Shown: positions 8,677-18,372, counted from the first letter of the stretch. The stretch is DNA of 64,000 bases from Janthinobacterium lividum (GCF_011601275.1 NZ_JAAOLY010000006.1:124001-188000), one strand, 5' to 3'. Program-made: numbers and translations. Notes: generated by a model not told the origin, from the letters alone.

Positions 8677-11127
8677 TCAAAACTTCATCGACACGCGGGC
8701 GCCAAACGTGCGCGGCGCATTGTAGAAGGCGCCGTAGATCTGCTGCGTGGGCTGGCATGGCATGCCGACATCCGTGCAGATTTCATTGACGTCCAGCTTG
8801 ACGGCCTTGTCGGTGGCGTTCTGCACGAACGCTTCCACCGTGTACGCCTTGTTGGCCGGCTGGAAGCGCAGGCTCAGGTCCAGGGTCGTGTAGGCTTCCT
8901 GGCGCTTGACGCCGGCATGGCCCGGCACGTCGCCGTTGAACGCGCCCGCCCCCACGTACGACATGGTTTCATAGTGCACCGAAGCGCGCGGCGTAATCTG
9001 GCCGCCGGCGACATTGAAATCATGCTCATACTGGACGGTCGTGGAAAACTTCGGTGCATGCTTCATGGTGCTGCCGCCCACGTTCACCAGTGGCGCCGTC
9101 GAACCGCAAGACTGGCCATTCGCGCGCGCCGCATCGACGTCGCACGACATGAAGTCGTCGTACACGGCTTTGAGCCAGGTGGCATTGCCCGTCAGGCGGT
9201 CGACCTTCGTTGGCCGCCACACCCACTCCGCTTCCAGACCCTTGACGGTGGCGCCGGCCGCATTGAAGTTGGCCAGCACGCTGTTGACCACCTGCGACTC
9301 GAGCTTGTCCTTGTACTTCATCAGGAAGGCGTCGAGGTTCAGGGTCAGTTCGCGGTTCAGCAAGTCCGACTTGAAGCCGATTTCATAACTGGTCAGCTTT
9401 TCCGGCTTGGTGGTGGCGCCGCCGTCGCCGATGGCCGGCGAATGGAAGCCCGTCGTCACGGAACCGAACAGCAGAATGTCCGGGCGCAGCTTGTACTCGA
9501 TGCGCCCCAGCCAGGTGGCCTGGCCGTATTTCAGGTCGGCCGTATTGTCGCCCGGCGTATTGCCGCAGGTGGCGGCCGTGATGGCGCCGCCCGGACCGAT
9601 ATTGTGCGTGTTGGCCAGGCCCGTGCCCGGCGTGACGAGCTGGCGCAGCTGGTCGGCAGTGAGGACCGTGGTGCCCAGCGGGGTGTTGGCCGGCCAGTTC
9701 GGGCACGCCCAGTTCTTGCCGCCGACGTCGAATTTATGGTCTTTCGTGTAGCGCGCGCCGGCCGTCAGCTTGATCTGGTCCGTCACTTGCTGGCTGACCT
9801 GGCCGAACACGGCTTTCGATTTGAGCTGGCGGTCGCCCTGGATGAAGGACATCGACGAGGCATACTGGCCCACGGTCGGCTGCACAAAGATCACGGCGCC
9901 GTTGGCGATATCCTGCTGCACGGCCGCCTGCGAAATCTGGCTGCGGTCGATATCGAAGCGCACCTTGTTCTTTTCATTGAACAGGAACAGGCCAGCCACC
10001 CACTGGAACGGCGCATCGTCGTCCGAGCGCGCCTGCAGCTCGTGCGAATAGCTGTCGAACTGCGCCCAGTCCGTGCGGTTTTCCGACTTGAAACCGGGGA
10101 ACAGGCCCGCATCGGAGTCGTTGCTGTTCTGGCGCTTGTAGCGGCTCCAGCTGCCCAGATACGTGAAGTCCAGCGCGTCCGTCGGCTTGTAATTGAGCTT
10201 GCCCTTGTAGGTCAAAATCGACTGGTCCAGGGTGCCCGGCGTATCGATCAGGGCCGAGCGCAGTTTTTCACCGAGTTTCGGTTCAGCCGCCAGGTAAACG
10301 TTGCCGGCGCCCTGGTCGAGGAAGTAGTCGGCGATGAAGGTGCCGCGCAGCTGCGGCGTGAACTTCCACAGCAGCGAGGCGCGCACGCCCATCTGGTCGC
10401 CGGCGCCATACTTGGCCGTGCCCGGCATGACGTTCGAGCCGCGGCGGAAGTCCACCGTGCCGTCGTGGCTATCCTTGATGGCGGCGATGCGCAGCGCCAC
10501 GTCGTCGGAAAACGGGATATTGATCATGCCCTGCGTCTGCAGGTGGCGCTTGTCGCCCACGGTGATGCCGGCCGAGCCCATGAACTTGGCCGTGCTAGGC
10601 GCGGCGGAGACGAGGTTAACGGCGCCGGCCGTCGAATTGCGTCCGTTCAGGGTACCCTGCGGTCCGCGCGCCACCTCGACGTGCGACAGGTCGTACATCA
10701 GCGCCGTGGCGCCCTGCGGACGCGGCGAATACACGCCATCGACATAGAAGGCGACGGCCGGGTCGCCCAGCTCCGTATGGTTGGCCGAACCAACGCCGCG
10801 CATGTAGACGTGCACGCCGCCCGAGTCGCCATGCTGTTCGACGACGAGGCTGGGCACCATGGTGGCCAGCGAGGCCAGATCCTTGACCTGGTTGTTTTGC
10901 AGGGTATCCTGGTTGAAGGCGGTGACGGCCAGCGGCGTCTCCTGCACGAAGGTATTGCGGCGCGTGGCCGTGACGACGATGCGGTCCATCTGTTCGGAGG
11001 CCGGTTTTGCCGCGTCGGTGGCTGCAGCCTCCTGGGCCATGGCGGCGCCGCTGCCCAGCAAGATGAACTGGGCGAAGGTCGCATGCGCCAGACTGAGGGC
11101 GATGGTGTTGCGTTTGAGCTGTTGCAT
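8677..11127 (-). CDS. TonB-dependent outer membrane receptor (glycoside locus)
   Basis: Predicted outer-membrane gated channel. It has 816 residues with a signal peptide ending near AAMAQ (about residue 30). The TonB-box/plug region begins at DRIVVTATRR, with plug motifs VPSLVV, RGVGSANH and GPQGTLNGRNSTAGAVN. A long beta-barrel ends in the terminal aromatic of VSMKF, as the family requires. The ATG at 11127 has AGGAG 8 nt upstream. It lies last in the same direction as the binding protein, permeases, glycosidase and ATPase, so it probably imports the glycoside that they use. The substrate is an inference from context. Confidence 0.93.
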   Translation of the reverse strand: MQQLKRNTIALSLAHATFAQFILLGSGAAMAQEAAATDAAKPASEQMDRIVVTATRRNTFVQETPLAVTAFNQDTLQNNQVKDLASLATMVPSLVVEQHGDSGGVHVYMRGVGSANHTELGDPAVAFYVDGVYSPRPQGATALMYDLSHVEVARGPQGTLNGRNSTAGAVNLVSAAPSTAKFMGSAGITVGDKRHLQTQGMINIPFSDDVALRIAAIKDSHDGTVDFRRGSNVMPGTAKYGAGDQMGVRASLLWKFTPQLRGTFIADYFLDQGAGNVYLAAEPKLGEKLRSALIDTPGTLDQSILTYKGKLNYKPTDALDFTYLGSWSRYKRQNSNDSDAGLFPGFKSENRTDWAQFDSYSHELQARSDDDAPFQWVAGLFLFNEKNKVRFDIDRSQISQAAVQQDIANGAVIFVQPTVGQYASSMSFIQGDRQLKSKAVFGQVSQQVTDQIKLTAGARYTKDHKFDVGGKNWACPNWPANTPLGTTVLTADQLRQLVTPGTGLANTHNIGPGGAITAATCGNTPGDNTADLKYGQATWLGRIEYKLRPDILLFGSVTTGFHSPAIGDGGATTKPEKLTSYEIGFKSDLLNRELTLNLDAFLMKYKDKLESQVVNSVLANFNAAGATVKGLEAEWVWRPTKVDRLTGNATWLKAVYDDFMSCDVDAARANGQSCGSTAPLVNVGGSTMKHAPKFSTTVQYEHDFNVAGGQITPRASVHYETMSYVGAGAFNGDVPGHAGVKRQEAYTTLDLSLRFQPANKAYTVEAFVQNATDKAVKLDVNEICTDVGMPCQPTQQIYGAFYNAPRTFGARVSMKF

Positions 11128-11233
11128 TTTTTTGTCTCCTGTACCGCTGGTTGATTGATGATCACATAGCTCTTTGGCTATTGCTGCACATTTTTTGGGT
11201 GTCAATCTGAAGTCATGTCGCCTCCGTGCGGGG
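11128..11233. other. Spacer between ATPase and TonB receptor genes
   Basis: It holds the receptor ribosome-binding site and a weak hairpin (ATAGCC/GGCTAT type, near 11165-11183). This may be a processing or attenuation point, since receptor and pump genes usually need different expression levels. No clear promoter was seen. Confidence 0.4.
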
Positions 11234-12286
11234 TCAATGGGTAGCCACGGCGCGCCCGGCCGTGTCGAATAGAAAGGCATGGCCTTCTTCCGGTGCAAAG
11301 CCGATGGCGCTGCCCTGCGTCAGACTGTGGCGCGCCTCGCCGTGCAGCTTGATGGCCACCGCGTGCGGGCCGCCGTCGATGTGTCCGTCGAGCGTCGCGT
11401 GAATGATTTGCGCGTCGCCCAGCTGCTCGATCAGGGTCACCGTGGCGCCATAGCCTTCGTGGCTCGGCACCAGGCGCAAGTGCTCTGGACGTATGCCGAC
11501 CAGCATGCCCGCCTCGCCGCCAAGCTGGCTGGCCAGCGCGGGGACGGCGGCGCACGGCAAGAAGTTCATGCGCAGCGCGCCGATGAAGCCGGCCACGAAC
11601 TGGCTGGCCGGATGGCGGTACAGTTCCAGAGGCGCGCCCACCTGCTCCAGGTGGCCGCCGTGGAAAACGGCCACCCGATCACCGAGGGTCATGGCCTCGA
11701 CCTGATCGTGCGTGACGTAGATCATGGTGGTGCCCAGTTCCTGGTGCAGCTTGGCCAGCTCGATACGCGTCTGCACGCGCAGCGAGGCGTCGAGGTTCGA
11801 CAGCGGTTCATCGAACAAAAATACCTTGGGCTGGCGCACAATGGAACGGCCGATGGCCACGCGCTGGCGCTCGCCGCCCGACAGGGCCTTGGGTTTGCGG
11901 TCGAGCAGGTGCGTGATCTGCAAAATCTCCGCCACCTTGCCGACAGCCGCGCGCACTTCGGCTTCCGGCTTGCCCGCCAGTTTCAAGGCAAAACCCATGT
12001 TGTCGCGCGCCGTCATGTGCGGATACAGGGCGTAGCTCTGGAAGACCATGGCGATGCCGCGCTCGGCCGGCGCCACGTCGTTGGCCAGCAGGTCGCCGAT
12101 GCGCAGCTGGCCCGCGCTGATGTCTTCCAGTCCCGCGATCATGCGCAGCAGGGTCGATTTGCCGCAGCCGGACGGCCCCACGAAAACCATGAATTCGCCG
12201 TCATGGATATCGAGGTCCAGGCCCTTGACGATTTCCGGGCCGTCGCCGTAGGTCTTGCGGATGCCGCGCAGGGAGATGGCGGCCAT
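11234..12286 (-). CDS. Sugar ABC transporter ATP-binding protein (MalK/UgpC type)
   Basis: Cytoplasmic ATPase that powers the adjacent permeases. It has 350 residues: Walker [10 protein letters not shown] (37-45), Q-loop [10 protein letters not shown] (81-90), signature LSGGERQR (135-142), Walker B VFLFDEP (155-161) and H-loop [16 protein letters not shown]-terminal TOBE/regulatory domain includes [10 protein letters not shown]. This composition is standard for CUT1 carbohydrate importers. A single nucleotide separates it from the glycosidase stop upstream, which implies coupled translation. Confidence 0.95.
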   Translation of the reverse strand: MAAISLRGIRKTYGDGPEIVKGLDLDIHDGEFMVFVGPSGCGKSTLLRMIAGLEDISAGQLRIGDLLANDVAPAERGIAMVFQSYALYPHMTARDNMGFALKLAGKPEAEVRAAVGKVAEILQITHLLDRKPKALSGGERQRVAIGRSIVRQPKVFLFDEPLSNLDASLRVQTRIELAKLHQELGTTMIYVTHDQVEAMTLGDRVAVFHGGHLEQVGAPLELYRHPASQFVAGFIGALRMNFLPCAAVPALASQLGGEAGMLVGIRPEHLRLVPSHEGYGATVTLIEQLGDAQIIHATLDGHIDGGPHAVAIKLHGEARHSLTQGSAIGFAPEEGHAFLFDTAGRAVATH

Positions 12287-12287
12287 G

Positions 12288-13655
12288 TCAGTGCTCCTCG
12301 GCCAGGAGGGCGGCGTGGGATGCGCGCTGCGCGGCGATGAAATCGCGATACCACAGGGCGCTGTCCTTGAAGCTGCGCTGCTGCGTGGCGTAGTCGACGT
12401 AGACCATGCCGAAGCGCTTGGCGTAGCCCGAGTTCCACTCGAAGTTATCCATCAGGCTCCAGTAGAAATAGCCGCGCACGTCGATGCCCTGCGCGATCAC
12501 GGCGCGCAAGGCGTCCAGGTGCAGCCGCACATACTCGATGCGCGGCGCGTCGTGGATCTTGCCGTCGACGGGCTTGTCGGCGACGGCCATGCCGTTTTCC
12601 GTGATATACACGGGCGGCAATCGGTATTCGCGGTGCAGGCCGACCAGCAGTTCCGTCAAGCCTTGCGGATAGGTTTCCCAGCCCATGTCGTTGACACCGA
12701 GCTTGCATTCGGGCTTGCGCGGCGGCGTCTCGGCGCTCATGAAAGCGCGCGTGTAATAGTTCACACCGAGGAAATCGATGGGCTGCTTGATATCCATGAA
12801 ATCGTTTTCAAAGATGGATAAAGCAGAAGCGTCGACGTGTTTCAGGGCCAGGGCCGGGTAGCGGCCCTTGAAGATGGCGTCCATATACCACTGCACCGAG
12901 CGCGCATATTCGAGTTCGGCCAGTTCGCGGTCCTGGGCGCTGTCCGTGGCCGGCGTGGCCGTCCATTGATTGAGCACGATGCCCAGTTTCGCGGGCGGAT
13001 TGACGGCGCGCATCGCCTGCATGGCCAGGCCGTGCGACAGCAGCAGATGGTGCGACACTTGCACGGCGGCGGCCGGGTCGGCCATGCCGGGCGCGAACTG
13101 GCCCGTGCCGTGGCCCAGCACGGCCGTGCACCATGGTTCGTTATGGGTGGCGATGCTGACCACCTTGTGGCCGAAGCGGCGCGCCACCTCGGCCGCGTAG
13201 GCGGCAAAGTGGTAGCAGGTGGCGCGATTGAGCCAGCCGCCCTCGTCCTGCAAGGCTTGCGGCAAGTCCCAGTGGTACAGGGTCAGATGCGCATCGAGCC
13301 GCTTGGTGGCCAGGGCGTCAAGCAAACGCCCATAAAAGTCGAAGCCGGCCTCGTTCCAGGCGCCGGAACCCGTGGGCTGCACGCGCGACCAGGACATGGA
13401 AAAGCGGTAGGCGTTCACGCCCAGGCTGGCGATCAGCTCCACGTCCTCCGCGTAGCGGTGATAGTGGTCGCAGGCCACGTCGCCATTGCTGCCGTCGATG
13501 ATCTTGCCATCCGTATGGCTGAAGGTATCCCAGATGGATGGGCCCCTGCCGTCGATGGCGGCGGCGCCCTCGATCTGGTAGGCGCTGGTGGCCACGCCCC
13601 AGGTGAAGGTGGCGGGGAAATTGGTATCAATGTCGTCGTTATGCATGGTGGTCAT
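12288..13655 (-). CDS. Glycoside hydrolase family 1 beta-glucosidase
   Basis: Retaining glycosidase of the GH1 family, cytoplasmic because no signal peptide is seen. It has 455 residues. The N-terminal family signature [14 protein letters not shown] is at residues 17-30. The acid/base Glu173 lies in THNEP (most relatives have TFNEP), and the nucleophile Glu353 lies in YITENG. The C-terminal LMDNFEW is typical of the aglycone/glycone pocket. It would split imported beta-glucosides such as cellobiose into glucose; the exact substrate is inferred. It starts at the ATG at 13655, with a second ATG three codons in that is equally possible. It sits within the ABC operon. Confidence 0.95.
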   Translation of the reverse strand: MTTMHNDDIDTNFPATFTWGVATSAYQIEGAAAIDGRGPSIWDTFSHTDGKIIDGSNGDVACDHYHRYAEDVELIASLGVNAYRFSMSWSRVQPTGSGAWNEAGFDFYGRLLDALATKRLDAHLTLYHWDLPQALQDEGGWLNRATCYHFAAYAAEVARRFGHKVVSIATHNEPWCTAVLGHGTGQFAPGMADPAAAVQVSHHLLLSHGLAMQAMRAVNPPAKLGIVLNQWTATPATDSAQDRELAELEYARSVQWYMDAIFKGRYPALALKHVDASALSIFENDFMDIKQPIDFLGVNYYTRAFMSAETPPRKPECKLGVNDMGWETYPQGLTELLVGLHREYRLPPVYITENGMAVADKPVDGKIHDAPRIEYVRLHLDALRAVIAQGIDVRGYFYWSLMDNFEWNSGYAKRFGMVYVDYATQQRSFKDSALWYRDFIAAQRASHAALLAEEH

Positions 13656-13681
13656 GTCAGTGTGAGTGGATGAAAAAAGTG

Positions 13682-14500
13682 CTAGCCTTTGACGGCGCCC
13701 TGGGTCAGTCCTTCAATTAAACGCTTCGAGGCGACAAAAAACATCAGCAGCAGCGGCAGCACGGCGATGGCGGCGCCCGTCATCAGCGCGCCCCACTCCG
13801 TGTTGTTCGGCGCCTGCATGCTGCGCAAGGCCAGCGGGATCGTATAGTTCTCGACCGAGCGCATGACGACCAGCGGCGTGATGAAATTGTTCCACGAGTT
13901 GATGAAGGTGATCAGGCCCAGGGTGCCCATCGCGGGACCGATCAGCGGCAGCACGACGCGCCAGTAGATGGCGAATTCGCCGCAGCCGTCGATGCGCGCC
14001 GCCTCGATCAAGTCCTTCGGTATCGCCGTGCCGATGTACTGGCGCATCAGGAAAATCCCCAGCGCGCCGGCCGCGCCAGGCACGTACAGGGCGCGCGGCT
14101 GGTCCAGCCAGCCGAGGAAATCCATCAGCATGAAGGTCGGAATCATGTTCATGAACGAGGGGATGATCATCGACGCCATCACCAGGGTGAACAGGGGCCG
14201 CTTGAAGCGGAACTCGTACATGGCGAAGGCATAGCCGCCCAGCGAGCAAAAGAACAAGGTCAGCGCCGTCGTCATCAGGGCCACGTACAGGCTGATGCCG
14301 ATATTGCGCCAGAACGGCAGGCGCTCCTGCAGCAATTCCAGGTTGTTGAGCAGGGCCGTGCCGAACCAGCGCGGCGGCGGCAGGCTGTAGATCTCGGCGC
14401 TCGTGTGCGTGGCGAAGACGAACATGAAGTAGAACGGCGCGACCATGATCAGGGCGCCGATGGCTACCATGGCGTAGGCCGTCCAGCGGGTGGTTTTCAT
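13682..14500 (-). CDS. Sugar ABC transporter permease (MalG type)
   Basis: Second inner-membrane permease of the CUT1 importer. It has 272 residues and about six membrane helices. The cytoplasmic coupling (EAA) loop EAARIDGCGEFAIYWRVVLP contacts the ATPase. The ATG at 14500 has AAGGAGGT upstream and overlaps the preceding gene's stop by 4 nt. The C-terminus IEGLTQGAVKG is characteristic of the MalG branch. Confidence 0.95.
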   Translation of the reverse strand: MKTTRWTAYAMVAIGALIMVAPFYFMFVFATHTSAEIYSLPPPRWFGTALLNNLELLQERLPFWRNIGISLYVALMTTALTLFFCSLGGYAFAMYEFRFKRPLFTLVMASMIIPSFMNMIPTFMLMDFLGWLDQPRALYVPGAAGALGIFLMRQYIGTAIPKDLIEAARIDGCGEFAIYWRVVLPLIGPAMGTLGLITFINSWNNFITPLVVMRSVENYTIPLALRSMQAPNNTEWGALMTGAAIAVLPLLLMFFVASKRLIEGLTQGAVKG

Positions 14501-15504
14501 CGGACCTCCTTGCGTTCATTGCGTTCATTGCGTTCATTGCGGCTGAAAATGCGGTTGTTGACCCAGGTGGTGCTGGCGATGATCAAAAACAGCAGCCAGG
14601 AAATGGCCGACGCCGTGCCGAAGTCGCCCGAGGAAAACGCAGTCTTGTAGACGAAGATAGCCGTCGTCATCACGGACTGGCTCACGCCGCTCGACTCGGC
14701 CACCAGCACGAACGGTTCCTCGAACAGCTGCAGGTTGCCCATGATGGTGAGTGTCACGGCCAGGTAGATCATCGGACGCAGCTGCGGCAAGGTGATGTAC
14801 CAGAACTGCTGGCGTTTCGACGCGCCGTCGATGGTGGCCGCCTCGTACAGATCCTTCGGGATCACCTGCAACGCGGACAGATACAGCACCAGGTTCCAGC
14901 CCAGATAGCGCCAGAAAATCACGAAGGCGACGGCCGGCTTGATGAACAGCGAGCTGCCCAGCCAGTCGATCGATTCGGCCGGGAACAGGCCACCGATTAA
15001 CGGCAGGCTGGCGCACCATTGGATCAGCACATTGATCTGGCCATAGTCGCGCGAGAACAGGGTGTTGAAGACCATGGCGATGGCCACGCTGGACGTGATA
15101 AACGGTAAAAAGTAAATGCCGATCACGAGGTTGCGCGAGCGCTTGAAGCTGTTGTGGATGAAGGCTGCCAGCGGAATGGCGACCAGGTGCTGCGGCACGC
15201 CCGAGGCCAGCGCCAGCCAGACGGTATTGCCCAGCGAACGCAAGAACCACGGGTCGCTCAAGGCGTACTTGTAGTTGTCCAGGCCCACCCACTGCATGGC
15301 TTCCACGCCGCTGGCCGCTTCCCACTGGTTAAACGACAGATAGATGGAAAACAGCAGCGGGAACAGGCTGAAGACGGCGAACAGGATGAAGAAGGGGCTG
15401 ATGAAAATATACGGCGCCCACTTCTTCATGTTGTAGCGTTTCCTGGCGGGCCGCGCCGCAGCAGCAGCGGGCGCGCCATCGGTACAAGGCATGGAGGTAG
15501 TCAT
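14497..15504 (-). CDS. Sugar ABC transporter permease (MalF type)
   Basis: First inner-membrane permease of the importer. It has 335 residues with a basic N-terminal tail and about six membrane helices. The EAA loop is EAATIDGASKRQQFWYITLP. The C-terminus is unusual: RNERNERNERKEVR is encoded by a 9-bp tandem repeat (14513-14542) that runs into the ribosome-binding site region of the next gene. It lies 7 nt downstream of the binding-protein gene. Confidence 0.94.
   Translation of the reverse strand: MTTSMPCTDGAPAAAAARPARKRYNMKKWAPYIFISPFFILFAVFSLFPLLFSIYLSFNQWEAASGVEAMQWVGLDNYKYALSDPWFLRSLGNTVWLALASGVPQHLVAIPLAAFIHNSFKRSRNLVIGIYFLPFITSSVAIAMVFNTLFSRDYGQINVLIQWCASLPLIGGLFPAESIDWLGSSLFIKPAVAFVIFWRYLGWNLVLYLSALQVIPKDLYEAATIDGASKRQQFWYITLPQLRPMIYLAVTLTIMGNLQLFEEPFVLVAESSGVSQSVMTTAIFVYKTAFSSGDFGTASAISWLLFLIIASTTWVNNRIFSRNERNERNERKEVR
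14513..14542. repeat. 9-bp tandem repeat at the 3' end of the malF-type gene
   Basis: GCGTTCATT-type units are repeated about three times without interruption, giving Asn-Glu-Arg triplets on the minus strand. Slippage by whole units would keep the reading frame. Confidence 0.85.
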
Positions 15505-15511
15505 GCTGCTC

Positions 15512-16813
15512 CTAGCGCCGCGCGCGGTGGGTAATCAGGGCCTTGGCGTCGGCAAGCGCCGTCTTGATATCCTTGTTTTGCGCCAGCACGCTTTCCAGTT
15601 CCATGTTGACGATGTCGCGCGCCACGGCGTCGAATTTGTCGACGCGGATGACGGGGATTTTCGCCGCCGTGTCGCGCGCCAGAATGCGCGTCTTCTGGCC
15701 GCCGAAATACGGCTGCGGCTCGTCCATCATCGGGTCCGCATACGCAGCCTTGAGGGCCGGGAAGGCGCCGATCTCTTTGAGCGAGTGCAGCTGGATATCC
15801 TTGTTCACGGTCATGAACTTGATGAATTCCCAGGCCTGGGTTTTATTCGCCGCCTTTTTCGGGATGCCGTAGAAGGAACCACCGTAGGACGCCAGCGCGC
15901 CGGCCGGCAAGTTCGCCGCGCGCCACTGGCCCTTGGAATCGGGGGCCAGCCACTTGGCCAGGTGGCCGCTGAGCCACGAACCCATCATCTGGCTGGCCAC
16001 CTTGTCGCGTTTGAAGCCTTCGGCCCACTCGCCCGTCCAGGCCACGGTGCGCGCATCGATGCCGGCGACCCGCGCTGCCTTGGCCAGTTCGAACGCTTTC
16101 ACGAAGCGGGGCGAGTCGACCAGCACCTGGCCCTTGTCGCCAAAATAGATGCCTTCGCCATCTTTCAAATTGGCGCGGATGACAATGTCGGCCAGGTCGC
16201 TGGCGCCGGCCAGCAGATAGGTGCCGGTGGCGGCCTTGAGCTTCTTGCCGGCGGCGATATACGACTCCCACGATTGCGTCAGATCGCTTTCCTTGATGCC
16301 CGCCTTGTCCATCAGGTCCTTGCGGTAGAACAAGGTGCCAGGTCCCAGATCGGCCGGCATGGCGCCCAGGGTGCCGCGCGAACTGGTCGCCTGGACGAAG
16401 GTGAACGGCACGAACTGGGCGCGGTACTGCCCTGCCCCGTATGGCGGCTGCAGCAAATCTTCCATGCCCTTCGATTCGGCGAAGCTGCCGACGTAGCGGA
16501 AGTCGATGGCCATCACGTCGGGCAGGCGCGCGCCGGCCGCCAGCGCCGTCGTCATCGAGTTATGGTGGTCGTCGATCTGCAGGCTGACCAGCTTGACCTT
16601 TACTTGCGGATACAGTTTTTCCCACAGGGGCAAGGCCGTCTTCACGGCGCGGTCCAGGTCGGGGAACGAGGCGACGGTAATCGTGGCCGGGGCCAGCGCC
16701 GGCAACGGTGCGGCCTGCGAGACGGCCGGCGGGACGGCTGCAGGTGCGGCGGCCACGCCAAAGGCCAGGGTCAGCGCAGCCAGAGGGGCGGCGCCAAGGA
16801 TGCTTGACTTCAT
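15512..16813 (-). CDS. Sugar ABC transporter substrate-binding protein
   Basis: Periplasmic binding protein that delivers the sugar to the permeases. It has 433 residues with a signal peptide of about 23 residues (MKSSILGAAPLAALTLAFGV). A type-I extracellular solute-binding domain follows, with ITVASFPDLDRAVKTALPLWEK, LPDVMAIDFRYVGSFAES and AWEFIKFMTV. Its mature N-terminus is rich in Ala/Pro. The ATG at 16813 has GGAGA upstream. It is first in the operon, behind a sigma70-like promoter and a LacI-type operator. Confidence 0.94.
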   Translation of the reverse strand: MKSSILGAAPLAALTLAFGVAAAPAAVPPAVSQAAPLPALAPATITVASFPDLDRAVKTALPLWEKLYPQVKVKLVSLQIDDHHNSMTTALAAGARLPDVMAIDFRYVGSFAESKGMEDLLQPPYGAGQYRAQFVPFTFVQATSSRGTLGAMPADLGPGTLFYRKDLMDKAGIKESDLTQSWESYIAAGKKLKAATGTYLLAGASDLADIVIRANLKDGEGIYFGDKGQVLVDSPRFVKAFELAKAARVAGIDARTVAWTGEWAEGFKRDKVASQMMGSWLSGHLAKWLAPDSKGQWRAANLPAGALASYGGSFYGIPKKAANKTQAWEFIKFMTVNKDIQLHSLKEIGAFPALKAAYADPMMDEPQPYFGGQKTRILARDTAAKIPVIRVDKFDAVARDIVNMELESVLAQNKDIKTALADAKALITHRARR

Positions 16814-16847
16814 TATTTCATCTCCGTTTATTGAGCGTCTTCTATCT

Positions 16848-16861
16848 TGAAAACGTTTTCA
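16848..16861. promoter_or_regulatory. LacI-family operator O1
   Basis: The perfect palindrome TGAAAACGTTTTCA lies 35 nt upstream of the binding-protein start and just downstream of its predicted -10. Central CG palindromes of this type are classic LacI/GalR-family sites. The adjacent divergent LacI-type regulator is the likely ligand. Confidence 0.85.
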
Positions 16862-16873
16862 CAACATGTGCTC

Positions 16874-16902
16874 ATTTAACACCGCAAAGAAAATCAAGTC
16901 AA
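16874..16902 (-). promoter_or_regulatory. Predicted promoter of the glycoside uptake operon
   Basis: On the minus strand TTGACT (16897-16902) and TTAAAT (16874-16879) are 17 nt apart. Operator O1 would cover the start of transcription, consistent with repression. Confidence 0.6.
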
Positions 16903-17015
16903 TCGAAAAAGTTGTCATTTTTATTGAGGGCAGCATGGCGAGATGCACGCCATGGCGCGTGTTCTCCTATGAAAAGACGCAAAAATCCGCCATTTCAAGA
17001 TGCTGTTGTTTTTCG

Positions 17016-17029
17016 TGAAAACGTTTTCA
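17016..17029. promoter_or_regulatory. LacI-family operator O2
   Basis: The perfect palindrome TGAAAACGTTTTCA is identical to O1. Its centre is 168 bp from the O1 centre (about 16 helical turns at 10.5 bp per turn), a distance suited to looping. Confidence 0.82.
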
Positions 17030-17032
17030 AGC

Positions 17033-17163
17033 GTAGGTCGGATTAGCGCTACGCGCGTAATCCGACAACATTGTTGGCGCCAGAGGCATGGTTACGGCGC
17101 GTTGTTGGCTGCGCTATGTCGGCTTACGCCCTGCGGGCTAACCCGGCCTACGCCGACCTACGG
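17033..17163. repeat. REP/BIME-like composite element in the sugar control region
   Basis: One palindrome is GTAGGTCGGATTAGCGC...GCGTAATCCGAC (17033-17066). The other is GTCGGCTTACGCC...GGCCTAC (17118-17151), followed by a repeated GCCGACCTACG. GTAG tetranucleotides lie at the outer ends. It is closely related to the element at 4769-4860. It sits between operators O2 and O3. Confidence 0.82.
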
Positions 17164-17192
17164 CCCTTTAGGCATTTATGGTAATCTTTCGA

Positions 17193-17206
17193 TGAAAAGG
17201 TTTTCA
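17193..17206. promoter_or_regulatory. LacI-family operator O3
   Basis: TGAAAAGGTTTTCA differs from O1/O2 by one base. It lies 41 nt upstream of the regulator's start codon, so the regulator probably controls its own expression. Confidence 0.78.
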
Positions 17207-17246
17207 GAGCACTGAGAACCAGCCATCTTGATACCCGGGAATCACC

Positions 17247-18266
17247 TTGAACGATAGCGCCCACGCTGCTCCCCCTTCCACCCTGCTCGACGTGGCCCGC
17301 CAGGCCGGCGTGTCGCCCAGCACCGTTTCGCGCATCCTCAATGGCACGGCCAGGGTCTCCGACGACAAGCGCGACGCCGTGCTGGCGGCCATCGCGCACA
17401 TGAAATTCGCGCCGAACCAGATGGCGCAAGGTCTGAAGAAGGGCCGCTCGATGACCATCGGCATCGTGGTGCAGGATATTTCCAGCCCCTTCTTCGACGA
17501 AAGCCTGCGCGGCGTGGACGACGGCTTGAAGGACACGGGCTATGCGTCCGTCATCGTCAGCGGGCACTGGAATGCGCAGGAAGAGGCGGACCGCATCCGT
17601 TTGCTGCTGGCGAGGAAGGTCGACGGCATCATCCTGCTATCGGGGCGCATCTCGGACGAGAGCGTGCTCGATTTCTCGCAGCAGCGGCCCATCGTTTCGA
17701 CGGGCCGCCTGCTGGCCACGAAAAGCGCCATCGGCTTCAAGCTCGACAACGAATACGGCGCCTACCTGGCCGTGCGCCACCTGGTGGAACTGGGCCACCG
17801 CCGCATCGCCTTCGTGGCCGGCCCCGCCAACAACACGGATGCGGCCGAGCGCCTGACGGGCTACCAGCGCGCGCTGCGCGAAGCGGACATCGCCATCGAC
17901 CCGAAGCTGATGGTGGAAGGTGATTTCCATGAGGCAAGCGGGATGCTGGCCATGAACCATTTGTTCGATACGCAGCAGCAATTCAGCGCCGTCTTCGCCG
18001 CCAACGACCTGTCCGCCTATGGCGTGCGCCTGTGCCTGTACCGCAAGGGCATCCGCGTGCCCGACGATATCTCGCTCGTCGGTTTCGATGACTTGCCCGG
18101 CTCGTCCTACACGACGCCGCCACTGACGACCATCCACCAGCCCCTGTACGACATCGGCCGCATCGCCACGGAAGCGCTGCTGGGGCTGATCAATGGCGAA
18201 GCCGTGCAGGCGGCCATTCCGCCGCTGGAACTGATCGTCAGGGAAACCACCCGGCGCATCCGTTAA
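17247..18266 (+). CDS. LacI/GalR family transcriptional regulator
   Basis: DNA-binding repressor, probably of the divergent glycoside uptake operon and of itself. It has 339 residues. The N-terminal helix-turn-helix with hinge is [20 protein letters not shown] (about 12-31). A periplasmic-binding-protein-like sensor domain follows, with [26 protein letters not shown] and [18 protein letters not shown]. The start is the TTG at 17247, since no ATG/GTG lies between the upstream operator and the HTH. The ribosome-binding site is weak. The inducer is likely the imported glycoside or its product. Confidence 0.94.
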   Translation: MNDSAHAAPPSTLLDVARQAGVSPSTVSRILNGTARVSDDKRDAVLAAIAHMKFAPNQMAQGLKKGRSMTIGIVVQDISSPFFDESLRGVDDGLKDTGYASVIVSGHWNAQEEADRIRLLLARKVDGIILLSGRISDESVLDFSQQRPIVSTGRLLATKSAIGFKLDNEYGAYLAVRHLVELGHRRIAFVAGPANNTDAAERLTGYQRALREADIAIDPKLMVEGDFHEASGMLAMNHLFDTQQQFSAVFAANDLSAYGVRLCLYRKGIRVPDDISLVGFDDLPGSSYTTPPLTTIHQPLYDIGRIATEALLGLINGEAVQAAIPPLELIVRETTRRIR

Positions 18267-18372
18267 GGCTTGCGGCTGGGAACTTTTCCGCCCGATTCAG
18301 GCTGAACGAGAATCACTACGCCAAAGGCATCCGCGACGCGTGCCGGAATCTGCAGCAATGGCGCATCCGCTT

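Noticed and set aside
8917-11154. Long plus-strand open frame opposite the TonB receptor gene
   Set aside because: It is an antisense shadow of high-GC codon bias; rich in Arg/His/Ala with no domain, while the minus strand gives a complete receptor.
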